From JBBQCW01 sp038319025 (GTDB lineage Bacteria > Actinomycetota > Thermoleophilia > Solirubrobacterales > Solirubrobacteraceae): a stretch of 64,000 bases of DNA. This document shows positions 15,693 through 25,081 of the stretch, in pieces (position 1 is the stretch's first letter; each line of letters opens with the position of its first letter). The notes below the pieces were generated by a model, which saw only the letters and a list, made by a program, of their open reading frames with translations, searched no databases and was not told the DNA's origin. Location: the NCBI GenBank assembly GCA_038319025.1, contig JBBQCW010000007.1, positions 1-64,000 on the forward strand, written 5' to 3'. Both the position numbers and the translations under genes were made by a program.

Positions 15693-17821
15693 CCCGCCGG
15701 CGGATCCTCACCACCTGCGGCCTGGTACTCGGGCTCGTCCTACTGGGCACAGCGGTCGCGGAGGCCGCGTCGGATCTGTACGGCAACGTCGGCCCTGGCC
15801 AGTCACTGACCGGGCTGGCCGGCCGCTACCCACTGTCGGCCTACAGCCTGGACCATCACTTCGACACGGTCTCGGCGTCGCTCACCGGCGGCGTCGACGC
15901 ATCCGGGGTGCCGCCGACGATCGCCTACTTCCTGGCCGACGTGCTGTGGCAGCTCACCGCCTTTCTCGCTAACGCTCTGATCACGCTCTTCACGTTCGCG
16001 TTCTCGCTGGACCTCCTAAACGGTTCGCCGGACACGGGTGGCTCGGGGGCACTGGCCCCGGTCGCCGCGGCAATTCAGGGGATGTACCAGCACACGTTCG
16101 GCCAGCCATGGCTTGTTATCGCGGTGGTGTTGGCGGGCTGCTGGGCGATGTGGAAAGCGCTCGTGCAACGCCGGTATACCGAGACCGCCGGAGCCCTAGC
16201 GATGTCGCTCGCGTACTGCGTGATCGCGCTGGCGATCGTCTCCCAGCCCGCCCAGACGATCGGCCAGGTCAGCAAGTGGACCAACCAGATGTCCACTGCC
16301 TTTCTATCCATCACCACCAGCGGCCAGGTCACCGGCTCACCGAAAGCGAAGGAGCAGGTGGCCGACAGCCTGTTTCGCCTCATGGTCTACGACCCGTGGG
16401 TCGCCCTTAACTTCGGCGGCACCCAGCACTGCGTGCGCACCGGGACCGGGAGCGCCGGCCACGACCCGACCTCGGTCCCCGTACGGCCTCTAGCGGCCTC
16501 AGCTCGAGCCCAGCTCGACGCCGGCCAAAACGTCACCACTACTGGCAAGGCGTGCGTGAGCAACACAGCCCGCTACCCCGCCCACTTTCTGAAGTACCCC
16601 GACGCCTCAGATGAGCGCAACTCAGAGTACGACGCCGTCAACCAAGGCGATCCAGGCAAACTCCCCCAGAGCGACCAGAGCACCGCTTACAAGCCGGTGG
16701 TGGGCGACAAGCCGGTGACGGACGCGATGGAGAAGGGCGGCCAGTACCAGCGCCTGCTGCTCGCCGTCGTCATCTTCATCGGGGAGCTGGGCATGATCTT
16801 GCTCCTCGGGGCACTGTCGGTCTCGGTAATCATCGCGCAGGTCCTCGTCCTGCTCCTGGCGTGCTTCGCACCGGTCGCGCTGGTGCTCGGGGTGATCCCG
16901 GGCCGAGGGCACGAGTACTTCCGTAGCTGGCTGTCTCGCCTAGGATCGCTGCTAATACGCAAGGCCGCCTACTCCCTCGTCCTGGCGGTCCTGCTTGCGG
17001 TGATGTCCGCTCTGCAGAGCGCAACTGCCGGCCTCGGGTGGCTGATGGCATTCGGCCTACAGGCCGCCTTGACGTGGACGGTGTTCATTCAGCGCAAGCA
17101 GCTTGCCGGCAAGCTCACCGTCCTGGCTAGCGGCCCAGGCAGCGAGCGCGAAGAGAACGGGCTGCAGCGCGCGCTCTCGGTCTACTACGGCGGACGCATG
17201 CTTTCCAGCGCGGTGCGGCACATGAAGCCCACCTCACGCCCAGCCGGCCAGCCAGCCGATGAGTCGCCGCCACTCCACAACGATGCACAGCAGCCCCCAC
17301 CGGTTTCGCTGAGCGAGCAGCCAACGGCGAGCCCGGGCGAAGGGGCTAGGTCAGCAGAGCTCGACACGCTCGCGCCGTCCCGCTCGCACCGAGCCGATAC
17401 CCCCTCCCCACCGCCCGCCGGCGCCACGCACCACAGCACACCTGATCGCGAACCCGGAGCAGGCCCCGCACCCGTGGGGAACAAGGCCGCCGGCCAAGTC
17501 CCAGCGCCGGTAGCCCCTCGCCGAGGCGCCCGCACCGACAAAGCACCCGGAGCTACGGCGCCGTCCCCGCGCGGCGCCCCTCTACCCGAGCAGGAAACAG
17601 ATACCGGCATGCAGGCTCGCGCGCACGCAGGCTGGGACACCACCGCGCAGACGCCGGCCAGCCCGCAGGCCCCTCACCAGACGGGGCAACACGGCTCGCT
17701 GCTGGAGGATCTGCATGCCGACCGGCACGCCGCGAAGTCACCCGCCGAACCCCTCACACCTCCGACAGGACCCCGATCCGCGACCGGGCCTGGCTCCGGG
17801 TCCGGGGAGACGGGCTCGTGA
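15689..17821 (+). CDS. VirB6/TrbL-like polytopic membrane protein
   Basis: 710 residues. A signal-like N-terminus (LVLGLVLLGTAVAEA) leads to an extracytoplasmic part, then hydrophobic helices near residues 90-110, 140-155, 170-185 and a cluster of four to five from about 350 to 470 (VVIFIGELGMILLLGALSVS; AQVLVLLLACFAPVALVLG). Two or three Cys in the large loop (GGTQHCVRTG, GKACVSN) could bond outside the cell. The last 230 residues are Pro/Ala/Thr-rich and probably disordered in the cytoplasm. Position and topology fit the channel subunit of a type IV secretion system. Confidence 0.75.
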   Translation: MTRRRILTTCGLVLGLVLLGTAVAEAASDLYGNVGPGQSLTGLAGRYPLSAYSLDHHFDTVSASLTGGVDASGVPPTIAYFLADVLWQLTAFLANALITLFTFAFSLDLLNGSPDTGGSGALAPVAAAIQGMYQHTFGQPWLVIAVVLAGCWAMWKALVQRRYTETAGALAMSLAYCVIALAIVSQPAQTIGQVSKWTNQMSTAFLSITTSGQVTGSPKAKEQVADSLFRLMVYDPWVALNFGGTQHCVRTGTGSAGHDPTSVPVRPLAASARAQLDAGQNVTTTGKACVSNTARYPAHFLKYPDASDERNSEYDAVNQGDPGKLPQSDQSTAYKPVVGDKPVTDAMEKGGQYQRLLLAVVIFIGELGMILLLGALSVSVIIAQVLVLLLACFAPVALVLGVIPGRGHEYFRSWLSRLGSLLIRKAAYSLVLAVLLAVMSALQSATAGLGWLMAFGLQAALTWTVFIQRKQLAGKLTVLASGPGSEREENGLQRALSVYYGGRMLSSAVRHMKPTSRPAGQPADESPPLHNDAQQPPPVSLSEQPTASPGEGARSAELDTLAPSRSHRADTPSPPPAGATHHSTPDREPGAGPAPVGNKAAGQVPAPVAPRRGARTDKAPGATAPSPRGAPLPEQETDTGMQARAHAGWDTTAQTPASPQAPHQTGQHGSLLEDLHADRHAAKSPAEPLTPPTGPRSATGPGSGSGETGS

Positions 17822-18327
17822 AGCGGCGTTGCCGGTCGCGGCCGATCACGCCGGGCGAGCGCGGCCCGGCGTTCGCGCTCGCCTCAGCCCTGCTGGTCGC
17901 ACTCGCGGCGCTGGCGCTGCTGACCCATCCGCCCGCCCAACGACGCGCAACCCCACCGTCAACCGCGCCGGCCCGACCGACGACCCCGCCGCCAGCGGCA
18001 CCGGACCGGCACGAGCTCTTGGCGGACGCACGGCTATTCACGCTGGGCTATCTGGCCTACCTGTACGGCGGGGCGGACACGCAGAGCATCCCGCGCGTCA
18101 CGTTCGCACTGCGGCGGGCGCTCGCCCAGCAGCCACCCCCGGCCAAGGGCCGGCGCTCGCCGGAGCGGCGGGTGCGGCTGCTTGACCTGCAGGTCCTTTC
18201 GGCCAGCACCACGCGGGCGCGGGTCGTGATCACGGCGGTGGACGAGACGGGAGCGACGTTCGCGATCCACGTAGCCCTGGAGCACCACTCGGTCGGTGGC
18301 TGGGAGGCGAGCAGCCTTGAGCACTGA
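17818..18327 (+). CDS. Single-pass anchored T4SS accessory protein
   Basis: 169 residues: a short basic head, one membrane helix (FALASALLVALAALALLTH), a Pro/Thr-rich spacer, then a compact alpha/beta domain (ARLFTLGYLAYLYGGADT to VALEHHSVGGWEASSL). The layout matches VirB8/TcpC-type proteins that carry one membrane anchor and an NTF2-like outer domain, but it is shorter than those and the match is structural guesswork. ATGA/GTGA-type overlaps on both sides show it is part of the operon. Confidence 0.6.
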   Translation: MKRRCRSRPITPGERGPAFALASALLVALAALALLTHPPAQRRATPPSTAPARPTTPPPAAPDRHELLADARLFTLGYLAYLYGGADTQSIPRVTFALRRALAQQPPPAKGRRSPERRVRLLDLQVLSASTTRARVVITAVDETGATFAIHVALEHHSVGGWEASSLEH

Positions 18328-19537
18328 TCAGACGCACGGCCGAACAGTGCTCCGGTTGGCGTCGGTGGGCGGCGCGAGCTTCGCCGGCCTTCTGCTGCTT
18401 TGCGCGCTCGCGCTGGCGATGGCGATCACCGGTGCCAGCTTCGGCTGCACCGGATCCTCAGCCTCCGCCGCAGCACCCAGCGCCAACACCGGTCCGACGC
18501 GGGCGGCGCGCAAGCAGATCCCGCCACCACGGCTGCGGCTGTATCTGGCGGCCGGTGCGAGGGAGCGGATCGACTGGACGTTCCTCGCGTCCATCGGTGC
18601 GCAGGAATGCAATCACCAAACATGTGCTGGAGACAACGGGTCGGGGTGCGCCGGCCCAATGCAGATCGCCATCCGAAAAGGCAGCCCGTGCAGTCCCGGG
18701 GGCGAGCCGACCGAGTGGGACCGCTTCAAGACCGACGGCGACCACGACGGACACTTTGACGTCAACGACCCGGCCGACGCGATCTTCACCGCCGCCCGGA
18801 TCCTCTTGGACAAGGGCGCGCCCCGCACCGGCGGCACCTACACCCAGTACCGCCAAGCGGCGTGCCGGTACTACGGCGCTTGCGCCGACGGCGTCGCTGC
18901 GTACGCCGATGAGGTGATGGCCCGCGCCGTCCTGTACGGGTTCCACGGGGCGGGCAGCCCGGCCCCGAGCGACGCAGGGCAGGCGACCCCGGTCGCCGAC
19001 CCCTCCACGACCAGCGGCTGCCACGCGGCCACTCCAATCGGCGGCGGCGTGCTCGGCGAGCGGATCGTGCAGATCGCCCGCTCGCAGCTGGGGACCGGCG
19101 AGCAGCCCAACGGAAGTAACTGCACCCGTTACGGGCCGTGCGAGGAGTGGTGCGCCCTGTTCGTCGCGTGGGTATGGCAGCACGCCGGCAGCGCGCTTCC
19201 CAGCCCAACCAGCCGGTGGGCGTACACCGGCAGCCTCTACACCTACGCCCGCACGTACGGCCACCACGTCCTCCCGCCGACCGCCAAGCCCAACCCCGGC
19301 GATGCGGTCTTGTATGGGTCCGGTCCGGCGATCGGTCACAGCGCGCACGTCGGAATCGTCATCAAGGTCCTGGCCGACGGGCGGATCGTGACGATCGACG
19401 GCAACAGCACTGCCAACAACGTCGCCCTGGTCGGCCCGTTCAAGCCAGTCGACGCCGTGCGATTCGGGCTGCCCGCACCGATCTACGGATACGCCCAGCC
19501 GCCGGCCGCCCGGACTGCAGCAGGCACACATGCCTAG
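18317..19537 (+). CDS. Two-domain peptidoglycan hydrolase (lysozyme-like plus CHAP-like)
   Basis: 406 residues from TTG at 18317, which has GGAGGCG eight bases upstream. A membrane or signal segment (FAGLLLLCALALAMAITG) comes first. Residues about 65-215 look like a lytic-transglycosylase domain (FLASIGAQECNH, GCAGPMQIAI, DPADAIFTAARIL). Residues about 250-400 look like a CHAP/NlpC-type amidase domain with Cys in EEWCALFVAWVW and His in HSAHVGIVI. Such enzymes open the cell wall for the conjugation apparatus (compare TcpG/CwlT). The gene overlaps both neighbours. Confidence 0.82.
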   Translation: MSTDQTHGRTVLRLASVGGASFAGLLLLCALALAMAITGASFGCTGSSASAAAPSANTGPTRAARKQIPPPRLRLYLAAGARERIDWTFLASIGAQECNHQTCAGDNGSGCAGPMQIAIRKGSPCSPGGEPTEWDRFKTDGDHDGHFDVNDPADAIFTAARILLDKGAPRTGGTYTQYRQAACRYYGACADGVAAYADEVMARAVLYGFHGAGSPAPSDAGQATPVADPSTTSGCHAATPIGGGVLGERIVQIARSQLGTGEQPNGSNCTRYGPCEEWCALFVAWVWQHAGSALPSPTSRWAYTGSLYTYARTYGHHVLPPTAKPNPGDAVLYGSGPAIGHSAHVGIVIKVLADGRIVTIDGNSTANNVALVGPFKPVDAVRFGLPAPIYGYAQPPAARTAAGTHA

Positions 19538-19778
19538 CCTCCCGCTCCTCGCCTCCGGCCGCGACGGACGGGGTCAAGTGCAGGGCCCGTACCAGGGCCC
19601 GTACCAGGGCCCGTACCAGGGCCACATGCAGGGCCAGGTACAGGGCCGTCTGCGCCCACATACGCCGTTCTGCGGTCCGCTTGGCCCTCCGGCCGTATCG
19701 GCCGCGTTCCCGGTAACAATGCGCGATCACGCCGGCTGGTGCACGGTCGATAACTTCACCCCGCAGGTACTCAACTAA
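19530..19778 (+). CDS. Small GPYQ-repeat protein, unknown
   Basis: An 82-residue frame whose ATG lies inside the end of the hydrolase gene (ATGCCTAG) and whose TAA shares a base with the ATG of the coupling ATPase (TAATG). These tight junctions argue that it is translated. The middle is a run of GPYQ-type tetrapeptides (VQGPYQGPYQGPYQG, then HMQGQVQG) made by 12-bp repeats. The C-terminal 35 residues have two Cys (TPFCGPLG and GWCTVDN). No family recognised; it could be an extracellular adhesive or substrate peptide of the transfer system. Confidence 0.5.
   Translation: MPSLPLLASGRDGRGQVQGPYQGPYQGPYQGHMQGQVQGRLRPHTPFCGPLGPPAVSAAFPVTMRDHAGWCTVDNFTPQVLN
19581..19652 (+). repeat. Six 12-bp tandem repeats inside a coding region
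   Basis: Units start CAGGGCC: three identical copies of CAGGGCCCGTAC followed by three diverged ones (CAGGGCCACATG, CAGGGCCAGGTA, CAGGGCCGTCTG). The 12-bp period keeps the frame and codes for GPYQ-like tetrapeptides. Copy number is likely to vary between strains. Confidence 0.9.
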
Positions 19779-22459
19779 TGCGGGGCACCGCACCCAGAGA
19801 TGCGCCCTGGCTGCTCGCCGTCGCGGCTGGCCTGGCCGTCCTGGTGCTCGCTCGGCACGCCGCGCCCTGGCTGCACGCCGTGCACGGCACGCTCCTCACG
19901 CTGCCCCGCTGGTTCGCCGGTCATCGGACGCTCGCGGCTGGTGCGGCGGCGGCCGGCGCCACGGTGCTCGCGGCGCGGGTGGTGGTGGTGCGCCGGCTGC
20001 TGGCCTCCCGTGAGGGGGTGCGGGTGGTGGCCGCGGACTCGTTTGACCCGTCGATGGACGCGGTGCTCGCGTTCGCCGGGCAGCTCGCGCGGACCCGTCG
20101 CTCAGGTCTGGGCTGGCTGGAGCGCCCAGCGGCGGCGGTCAGCGTCCAGTTCGCCCGCCGGCCCGGCGAAGCGCTGGTCAGCTACCAGCTCACCTGCCCC
20201 AAGCACGCGAGCGGGGTGCTGGCCTCCGCGCTGGGCAACTACACCGCCGTCCAAGCACGACCCGAGCCCCAGGCAAAACCGGCGGCGCGAAGCGGTCAAC
20301 GTGGCCGGGTCGCTCGAGCAGAGCTCGTCCTGGCCCGCAGCTCAAGCCTGGGGCTGCGCGAATCGGTCCTGGACCCCGACCCGCTGCAAGCGCTGGCCGG
20401 GGTGCTCGGGGCACTCGGCGAGCACGAGGACGCGACCGTGTCGCTGAGCCTGCTCGCAGTGACGGCGGGGGAGCGTCGGCGCCTGCAACGACGCCTGGCC
20501 GGGACTGCCCGACGGGAGAGCGAGCCGGGTGCCTGGCAGTCCCTGCTGGACACCGGCTGCCCAAAGGCCCGTGGTCCGGCCAGCCCGATGGACCTCGTCG
20601 AGCGCCGCGCGCAGACCAGAGCGCTGCACGGCAAGCTCGGCACCCCCCAGCCCCTATTTCACCTCCAACTACTAGTACGAGCCGGAGGGCCGAGCCGCCG
20701 GCTCGCCAGGGGCAGGCTGCGCGCGCTGCTGTCCTGCTTTGACGCGATGGCCGGCGAGAACCACCTGCGCGCCGCCGGCCTGCGGCTCGGCGGCCTGGGA
20801 ATCCTCGGCTCAGACCTACCGTGGCACCGCCGCGCCTTTGACCGCCGCCTGAGGACCGGGCGTTTCCGGCCTCGGAAGCGCTGCGTGGTCTCGGCGGCCG
20901 AGGTGGCCGGGCTGCTGAAGCCGCCGACCGTCCATTGCGAGAGCGAGGCGGTGGAGCGGTCGGGCGGGATCATCAGCGCACCCCCAGCCGGCCTACCAAC
21001 CTTCACCGGCCAGCCGGACCTGATCCCCCTCGGGGAGATCCACACCCCGGCCGGCCCTCGCCGGGTGGGCGTGCCGGTGGATCGGACGATCTTCAGCTAC
21101 ATGGCCGGCCGCTCACGGTATGGCAAGACCGAAACGGCGATCGGCCAGTTCATCCACCTCGCCCGCGCCGGGCACGGCGGACTGTTTCTGGATCCGCATT
21201 CGGACGCGATCACCAAGATCAAGCCCTACCTCACCGACCCCGGGATCCGCGAGCGGGTCGTAGAGATCGACCTCGCCGACCTCGCCGGCACCCACGGTCA
21301 GCCCGGCTGGAACCTCCTGGCCACGCACGGCATGCCGGCGTGGGAGTCTGACCGCCGCGTTGACGCTGTCGTGGACGCGTTCGCTGCCGCCCTGGGGTGG
21401 GATGACACCAACACCCGTGCCCTGAACCTCATCACCCAGTCCGCGCAGGCTATGACCGAGCTCGCCCGCGCTCTCCCCCGTGAGCTGGCGCCGACCTTGT
21501 TTCAGATCCCGACGCTGCTATCCAACGAGGAATGGCGCCAGGCCGTGCTGGCCTCGGTGAGTCCGGCGACGCGAGGCTTTTTCACCGACCGGTTTCCGCG
21601 GCTGCCGGCGGAGGCGATCACCCCAGTCACCAACCTGATCGACCGCCTCAGAGCTGCCCGCCCAGTCGCCGCACTGTTCGGCAGTGCGGTGTCGACGTTT
21701 GACATGCAGAAGGCGATGAACGAAGGCCTCATCGTCCTTGCGTGCCCGGGGACAGGCTCAACGCGCGACCGGCTCGTCGCCAACCTGCTCGTCTACGAGG
21801 TCCTGCATGCCGCTCGCACCCGGATCAGCATGAACCCATCCGAGCGGCGGTTGTTCTTCCTGTTCCTGGACGAGTTGCAGACCTACGACGGCCCCAACCT
21901 ACCCGCCCTGCTGGAGCAGTCTGCGAAGTACGGGGTGCGGGCGTTCCTGCTTAACCAGAGCCCCGAACGGCTCACCAGCGCCACCCTGAACGCCGTCACC
22001 ACCAACCGCTCACATCTGCTCACCACCACCGTGAATGCGAAGGCGGCGGCGTGGCTGTCGCGGGAGTACGGCGGCGTGCCGGACCCGCAGACGATCACCC
22101 GCCTGGCCCGCTACACCTACCTGGCATCCGTCACCATCGCCGAACGTGCCAGCGACCCGTTTCTGGTGCATGGCCTGACCGCCCACGAGCTCCACGCACG
22201 CCACCACCACCCCGAGCAACTCACCGACCTCGATCAGGCAATCGACACCGGTGTGGGCCGCGCCCCAGTCCAGCAGACCCTCGCCAGTCTCGATACGCAC
22301 GAGCGGCGCATCGTGGAGCACCTGCAAGCCGCGCACAGTCGCGCGACCGGCGGGCAGCCATGTGGGGACGGATCGTCGCCGGACCCCAGCCACCCCGGGC
22401 AGCCGCTCGCGGAGTCGGGGACCCGGCTGCCCCGCGTCGAGGAGCGGGCGAGGGCGTGA
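19778..22459 (+). CDS. Type IV coupling protein / TraD-VirD4-like ATPase
   Basis: 893 residues. Two N-terminal membrane helices (WLLAVAAGLAVLVLA and TLAAGAAAAGATVLAARVVVV) precede a long variable region. The motor follows: Walker A GRSRYGKT (about residue 445), GHGGLFLDPHSDAITKIKPY, and Walker B LFFLFLDELQTYDG (about residue 693), then GVRAFLLNQSPERLTSA. This is the pattern of HerA/VirD4-type ATPases that bring DNA to the secretion channel. Genes for the relaxase candidate and integrase follow directly, as expected for a coupling protein. Confidence 0.85.
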   Translation: MRGTAPRDAPWLLAVAAGLAVLVLARHAAPWLHAVHGTLLTLPRWFAGHRTLAAGAAAAGATVLAARVVVVRRLLASREGVRVVAADSFDPSMDAVLAFAGQLARTRRSGLGWLERPAAAVSVQFARRPGEALVSYQLTCPKHASGVLASALGNYTAVQARPEPQAKPAARSGQRGRVARAELVLARSSSLGLRESVLDPDPLQALAGVLGALGEHEDATVSLSLLAVTAGERRRLQRRLAGTARRESEPGAWQSLLDTGCPKARGPASPMDLVERRAQTRALHGKLGTPQPLFHLQLLVRAGGPSRRLARGRLRALLSCFDAMAGENHLRAAGLRLGGLGILGSDLPWHRRAFDRRLRTGRFRPRKRCVVSAAEVAGLLKPPTVHCESEAVERSGGIISAPPAGLPTFTGQPDLIPLGEIHTPAGPRRVGVPVDRTIFSYMAGRSRYGKTETAIGQFIHLARAGHGGLFLDPHSDAITKIKPYLTDPGIRERVVEIDLADLAGTHGQPGWNLLATHGMPAWESDRRVDAVVDAFAAALGWDDTNTRALNLITQSAQAMTELARALPRELAPTLFQIPTLLSNEEWRQAVLASVSPATRGFFTDRFPRLPAEAITPVTNLIDRLRAARPVAALFGSAVSTFDMQKAMNEGLIVLACPGTGSTRDRLVANLLVYEVLHAARTRISMNPSERRLFFLFLDELQTYDGPNLPALLEQSAKYGVRAFLLNQSPERLTSATLNAVTTNRSHLLTTTVNAKAAAWLSREYGGVPDPQTITRLARYTYLASVTIAERASDPFLVHGLTAHELHARHHHPEQLTDLDQAIDTGVGRAPVQQTLASLDTHERRIVEHLQAAHSRATGGQPCGDGSSPDPSHPGQPLAESGTRLPRVEERARA

Positions 22460-23355
22460 TGGCGGACCGGCTTCCGGGAATCGCGCCTGAGGTGTTGGCC
22501 AGCGTGCAGCAGCACCGGCTGCTGCACACGATGCAAGTCCACGAGATGCACACCCCCGACACGGGCCTGAGGTACACGCAGCGCATGCTCGTCCGGCTGC
22601 AATCAGCCGGACTGCTCGCCGCGGTTACGGCTGGCACCCGTTTGAAGCACTGGCACCTGACCGCTGCCGGACTGGACCTGGTCATGCAGATCCCCGACCG
22701 AGTCGAACCGCGCCCCAAGCTCCTCACCGCCGACCAGGCCAACAGCGCACTGAGCGCACATACCCTGGCCGTGAACGACGTCGGCCTCGCCTACCTACGC
22801 ACAGCCCGCGAACGCGAGGATGACTTTGATCCGTTCTCCTGGCGCCACGAGGTCGCCCACCCCATCGGCCCCGAGCCCGGACGACGCCAGCACCAGCAGC
22901 TGATCGCCGACGCCCTCTTGAGCTACCTGCGCTTCGAAGACGGACGGGTACATCACCACCAGAGGTTCCTGGAGCTGGACCGGGCGACGATGCCGATCCA
23001 GCAGTTGATCATCAAGCTGCGCCACTACCAGCGCCTGCGCACCTACACCCCGCTGCTAGCGAAAGGCAAACCTGCCGGCGAACCGGCGTGGACATCCGCC
23101 TACCGCGCCCTACCGCAAGTACAGATCGTGCTGGCCGGCAAACCCCGGCCCGCGCTCGTGCACCGGCTGCAGGTTCTGCTGGCGTTGTGCACCGCCGACC
23201 CCAAGCTCGCTGCTGACCGCGAACTCGGGATGAGCGTCTGCCTGCTGGAGGACCTCACCGAACACGGCCCGTTCGCCGCGATCTGGCACCAGCCGCAGAA
23301 CCCCTCACAGCCCGTCGACTGGCTCGGCCGCCAAACCAAAGCGGATCGCCGATGA
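22459..23355 (+). CDS. Replication-relaxation family protein
   Basis: 298 residues from ATG 22459, which overlaps the preceding stop (TGATG). The N-terminus is a winged-helix-like segment (YTQRMLVRLQSAGLLAAV ... LKHWHLTAAGLDLV), followed by LSAHTLAVNDVGLAYL and a nuclease-like middle (WRHEVAHPI; HQQLIADALLSYL; HHHQRFLELDRATMP). The architecture fits the Replic_Relax family of plasmid and ICE proteins, thought to start replication or nick origin DNA. No other relaxase is present in the element, so this is the main candidate for DNA processing. A longer upstream start is only a shadow of the ATPase gene. Confidence 0.7.
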   Translation: MADRLPGIAPEVLASVQQHRLLHTMQVHEMHTPDTGLRYTQRMLVRLQSAGLLAAVTAGTRLKHWHLTAAGLDLVMQIPDRVEPRPKLLTADQANSALSAHTLAVNDVGLAYLRTAREREDDFDPFSWRHEVAHPIGPEPGRRQHQQLIADALLSYLRFEDGRVHHHQRFLELDRATMPIQQLIIKLRHYQRLRTYTPLLAKGKPAGEPAWTSAYRALPQVQIVLAGKPRPALVHRLQVLLALCTADPKLAADRELGMSVCLLEDLTEHGPFAAIWHQPQNPSQPVDWLGRQTKADRR

Positions 23356-24440
23356 CGCGCGCCGACCAGATCCTGGGCGCCGGCGAGCACTGGCGCGTAG
23401 AGAACGCCGACACCCTGGCGCTGCTGCCCCGGCTACCGGACTGTTCGGTCGACGCAGTCGTGACCGACCCGCCGTACGGCATCGATTTCCAGCATGCTGA
23501 CTGGGACGGCAAGAACATCCGAACCGCCGCCCAGGACCACAGCCTCACCGACGGACAGGCATTCCAACGCTGGGCCACGATGTGGGCGACCGAGTGCCTG
23601 CGCGTGCTCAAGCCGGGCGGGCACCTGGTCGCGTTCAGCGCCAGCCGAACCGGCCACCGCCTCGCCTGCGGTCTGGAAGACGCCGGGTTTGAGCTGCGCG
23701 ACACCCTCATGTGGATGTACGGGTCCGGGATGCCCAAGTCCCGAAAGCTCCCGGACGGCCAGGGCACCGCGCTCAAACCCGCTTACGAGCCCGCCTACCT
23801 GGCCCGAAAGCCGCTCAGCGAACCGACCGTGCTCCAGAACGTGGACCGGTGGGGGACCGGCGCGCTGAACACCCGCGCCTGCCAGATCCTGGAGCCATCC
23901 GACAGGCCGGCCGCGTGCCAGGGCCGCGGCCGTTGGCCCGCGAACGTCCTGCTCGACCACGGCCCGGCCTGCACCACCCGCGCCTGCAGCCCCGGCTGCC
24001 CCGTCAAGACCCTTGAAGGGCAGGCTGAGGGCACCTCCCGGTTCTTCTACCACGCCAAAGCCAACCGGCCCGAGCGCGACGCCGGCTGCGACCAGCTGCC
24101 CGCCCAGACGATCGACCTGTTCCCCACCAGCCGCCGCGGCGCCGCGCCACCCCCGACCGTGAGAAACCCCCACCCCACCGTCAAGCCGCTCGCAGTGATG
24201 CGCTGGCTCGTGCGCCTAAGCGCCCCGGCCGGCGGGCTGGTGCTCGACCCGTTCTGCGGCTCGGGATCCACCGGGTGCGCGGCCCGCCTGGAAGGCCGCC
24301 CGTTCCTGGGCATCGAGCTTGACCCCGCCCACGCCCAGGTTGCCCGCGCACGCATCGCGCACTGGGATGCCCCGTGCCCGGGCCAGGGCAGGCGACACGT
24401 CCGCCCTCCCCGAGCCGGCCGCCCACGGCGGCCGGCATGA
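23352..24440 (+). CDS. DNA methyltransferase, beta-class N6-adenine/N4-cytosine
   Basis: 362 residues. Motif IV (TDPPYGID) is near residue 40 and the SAM-binding motif I (LDPFCGSGSTG) is near residue 300, followed by FLGIELDPAHA. The order IV then I marks the beta class of amino-methyltransferases. The target recognition part lies between them and includes a Cys-rich patch (ACTTRACSPGCPVK). No partner restriction gene is adjacent, so it is probably an orphan enzyme that protects the element from host restriction during transfer. It overlaps both neighbours by four bases. Confidence 0.88.
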   Translation: MTRADQILGAGEHWRVENADTLALLPRLPDCSVDAVVTDPPYGIDFQHADWDGKNIRTAAQDHSLTDGQAFQRWATMWATECLRVLKPGGHLVAFSASRTGHRLACGLEDAGFELRDTLMWMYGSGMPKSRKLPDGQGTALKPAYEPAYLARKPLSEPTVLQNVDRWGTGALNTRACQILEPSDRPAACQGRGRWPANVLLDHGPACTTRACSPGCPVKTLEGQAEGTSRFFYHAKANRPERDAGCDQLPAQTIDLFPTSRRGAAPPPTVRNPHPTVKPLAVMRWLVRLSAPAGGLVLDPFCGSGSTGCAARLEGRPFLGIELDPAHAQVARARIAHWDAPCPGQGRRHVRPPRAGRPRRPA

Positions 24441-25081
24441 GCAGTCACGGCCACGAGCCCCAGCAACGCCCACCGCTCCTACGCGCCGCCGCGGTGCGGC
24501 TGGACCGCGAGACGATCGACCAGCTCGCCCAGTGCTTGGCCGAGCACCTCTGCACGCGACTGACCAGGGAGCTGGTCAACGAGCTGGCCGACCTCACGGC
24601 TTCGTCCCCGGCGTCTGACGAGGCCCGCTCCGGCAGCCGTCTGCTGACCGCCAGTCAGGTGTCGGAGTGGTGGGGCGTGCAGCGCTCCTGGGTCTACCGT
24701 CACTCCGGCCAGCTAGGAGCCCTGCACCTGGGAACAGGCCGCAAGCCCCGCCTTCGATTCGACCCGGTCACCGTAACCGAGTGCCTGGGCGAGCGGCCGG
24801 CCGCGGGCCCCCCACGGCCCGTCACTGGACCAGCATCGGGCCCACATCGACGCCCGCGCGCCGGGATTGCCCGCGATTGCCGTGAGCGACTTCCCCTGCG
24901 CGGGGGTCCAGAGCTATCGTCGCCGCACGAGAACGCAAGAGGGCCGGGCGGCGCTCGAACGCCCCCGGCCACCGCGCCGAAGCTAAGGCCTTCGGCGCAC
25001 CGGCCACGCTACAGCCAGAACGCCCGCGGTACGGGCGACCGGCGCAGCCTGCCCTCACACCAACAAGGAGGCCGAGTGTGA
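24437..25081 (+). CDS. Excisionase-like DNA-binding protein
   Basis: 214 residues from ATG 24437 (ATGA overlap with the methyltransferase). Residues about 60-120 read LLTASQVSEWWGVQRSWVYRHSGQLGALHLGTGRKPRLRF as one continuous helix-turn-helix of the MerR/excisionase HTH_17 type. The last 90 residues are Pro/Arg-rich and low in structure. Being directly upstream of, and overlapping, the integrase gene supports a role in directing excision. Confidence 0.7.
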   Translation: MSSHGHEPQQRPPLLRAAAVRLDRETIDQLAQCLAEHLCTRLTRELVNELADLTASSPASDEARSGSRLLTASQVSEWWGVQRSWVYRHSGQLGALHLGTGRKPRLRFDPVTVTECLGERPAAGPPRPVTGPASGPHRRPRAGIARDCRERLPLRGGPELSSPHENARGPGGARTPPATAPKLRPSAHRPRYSQNARGTGDRRSLPSHQQGGRV

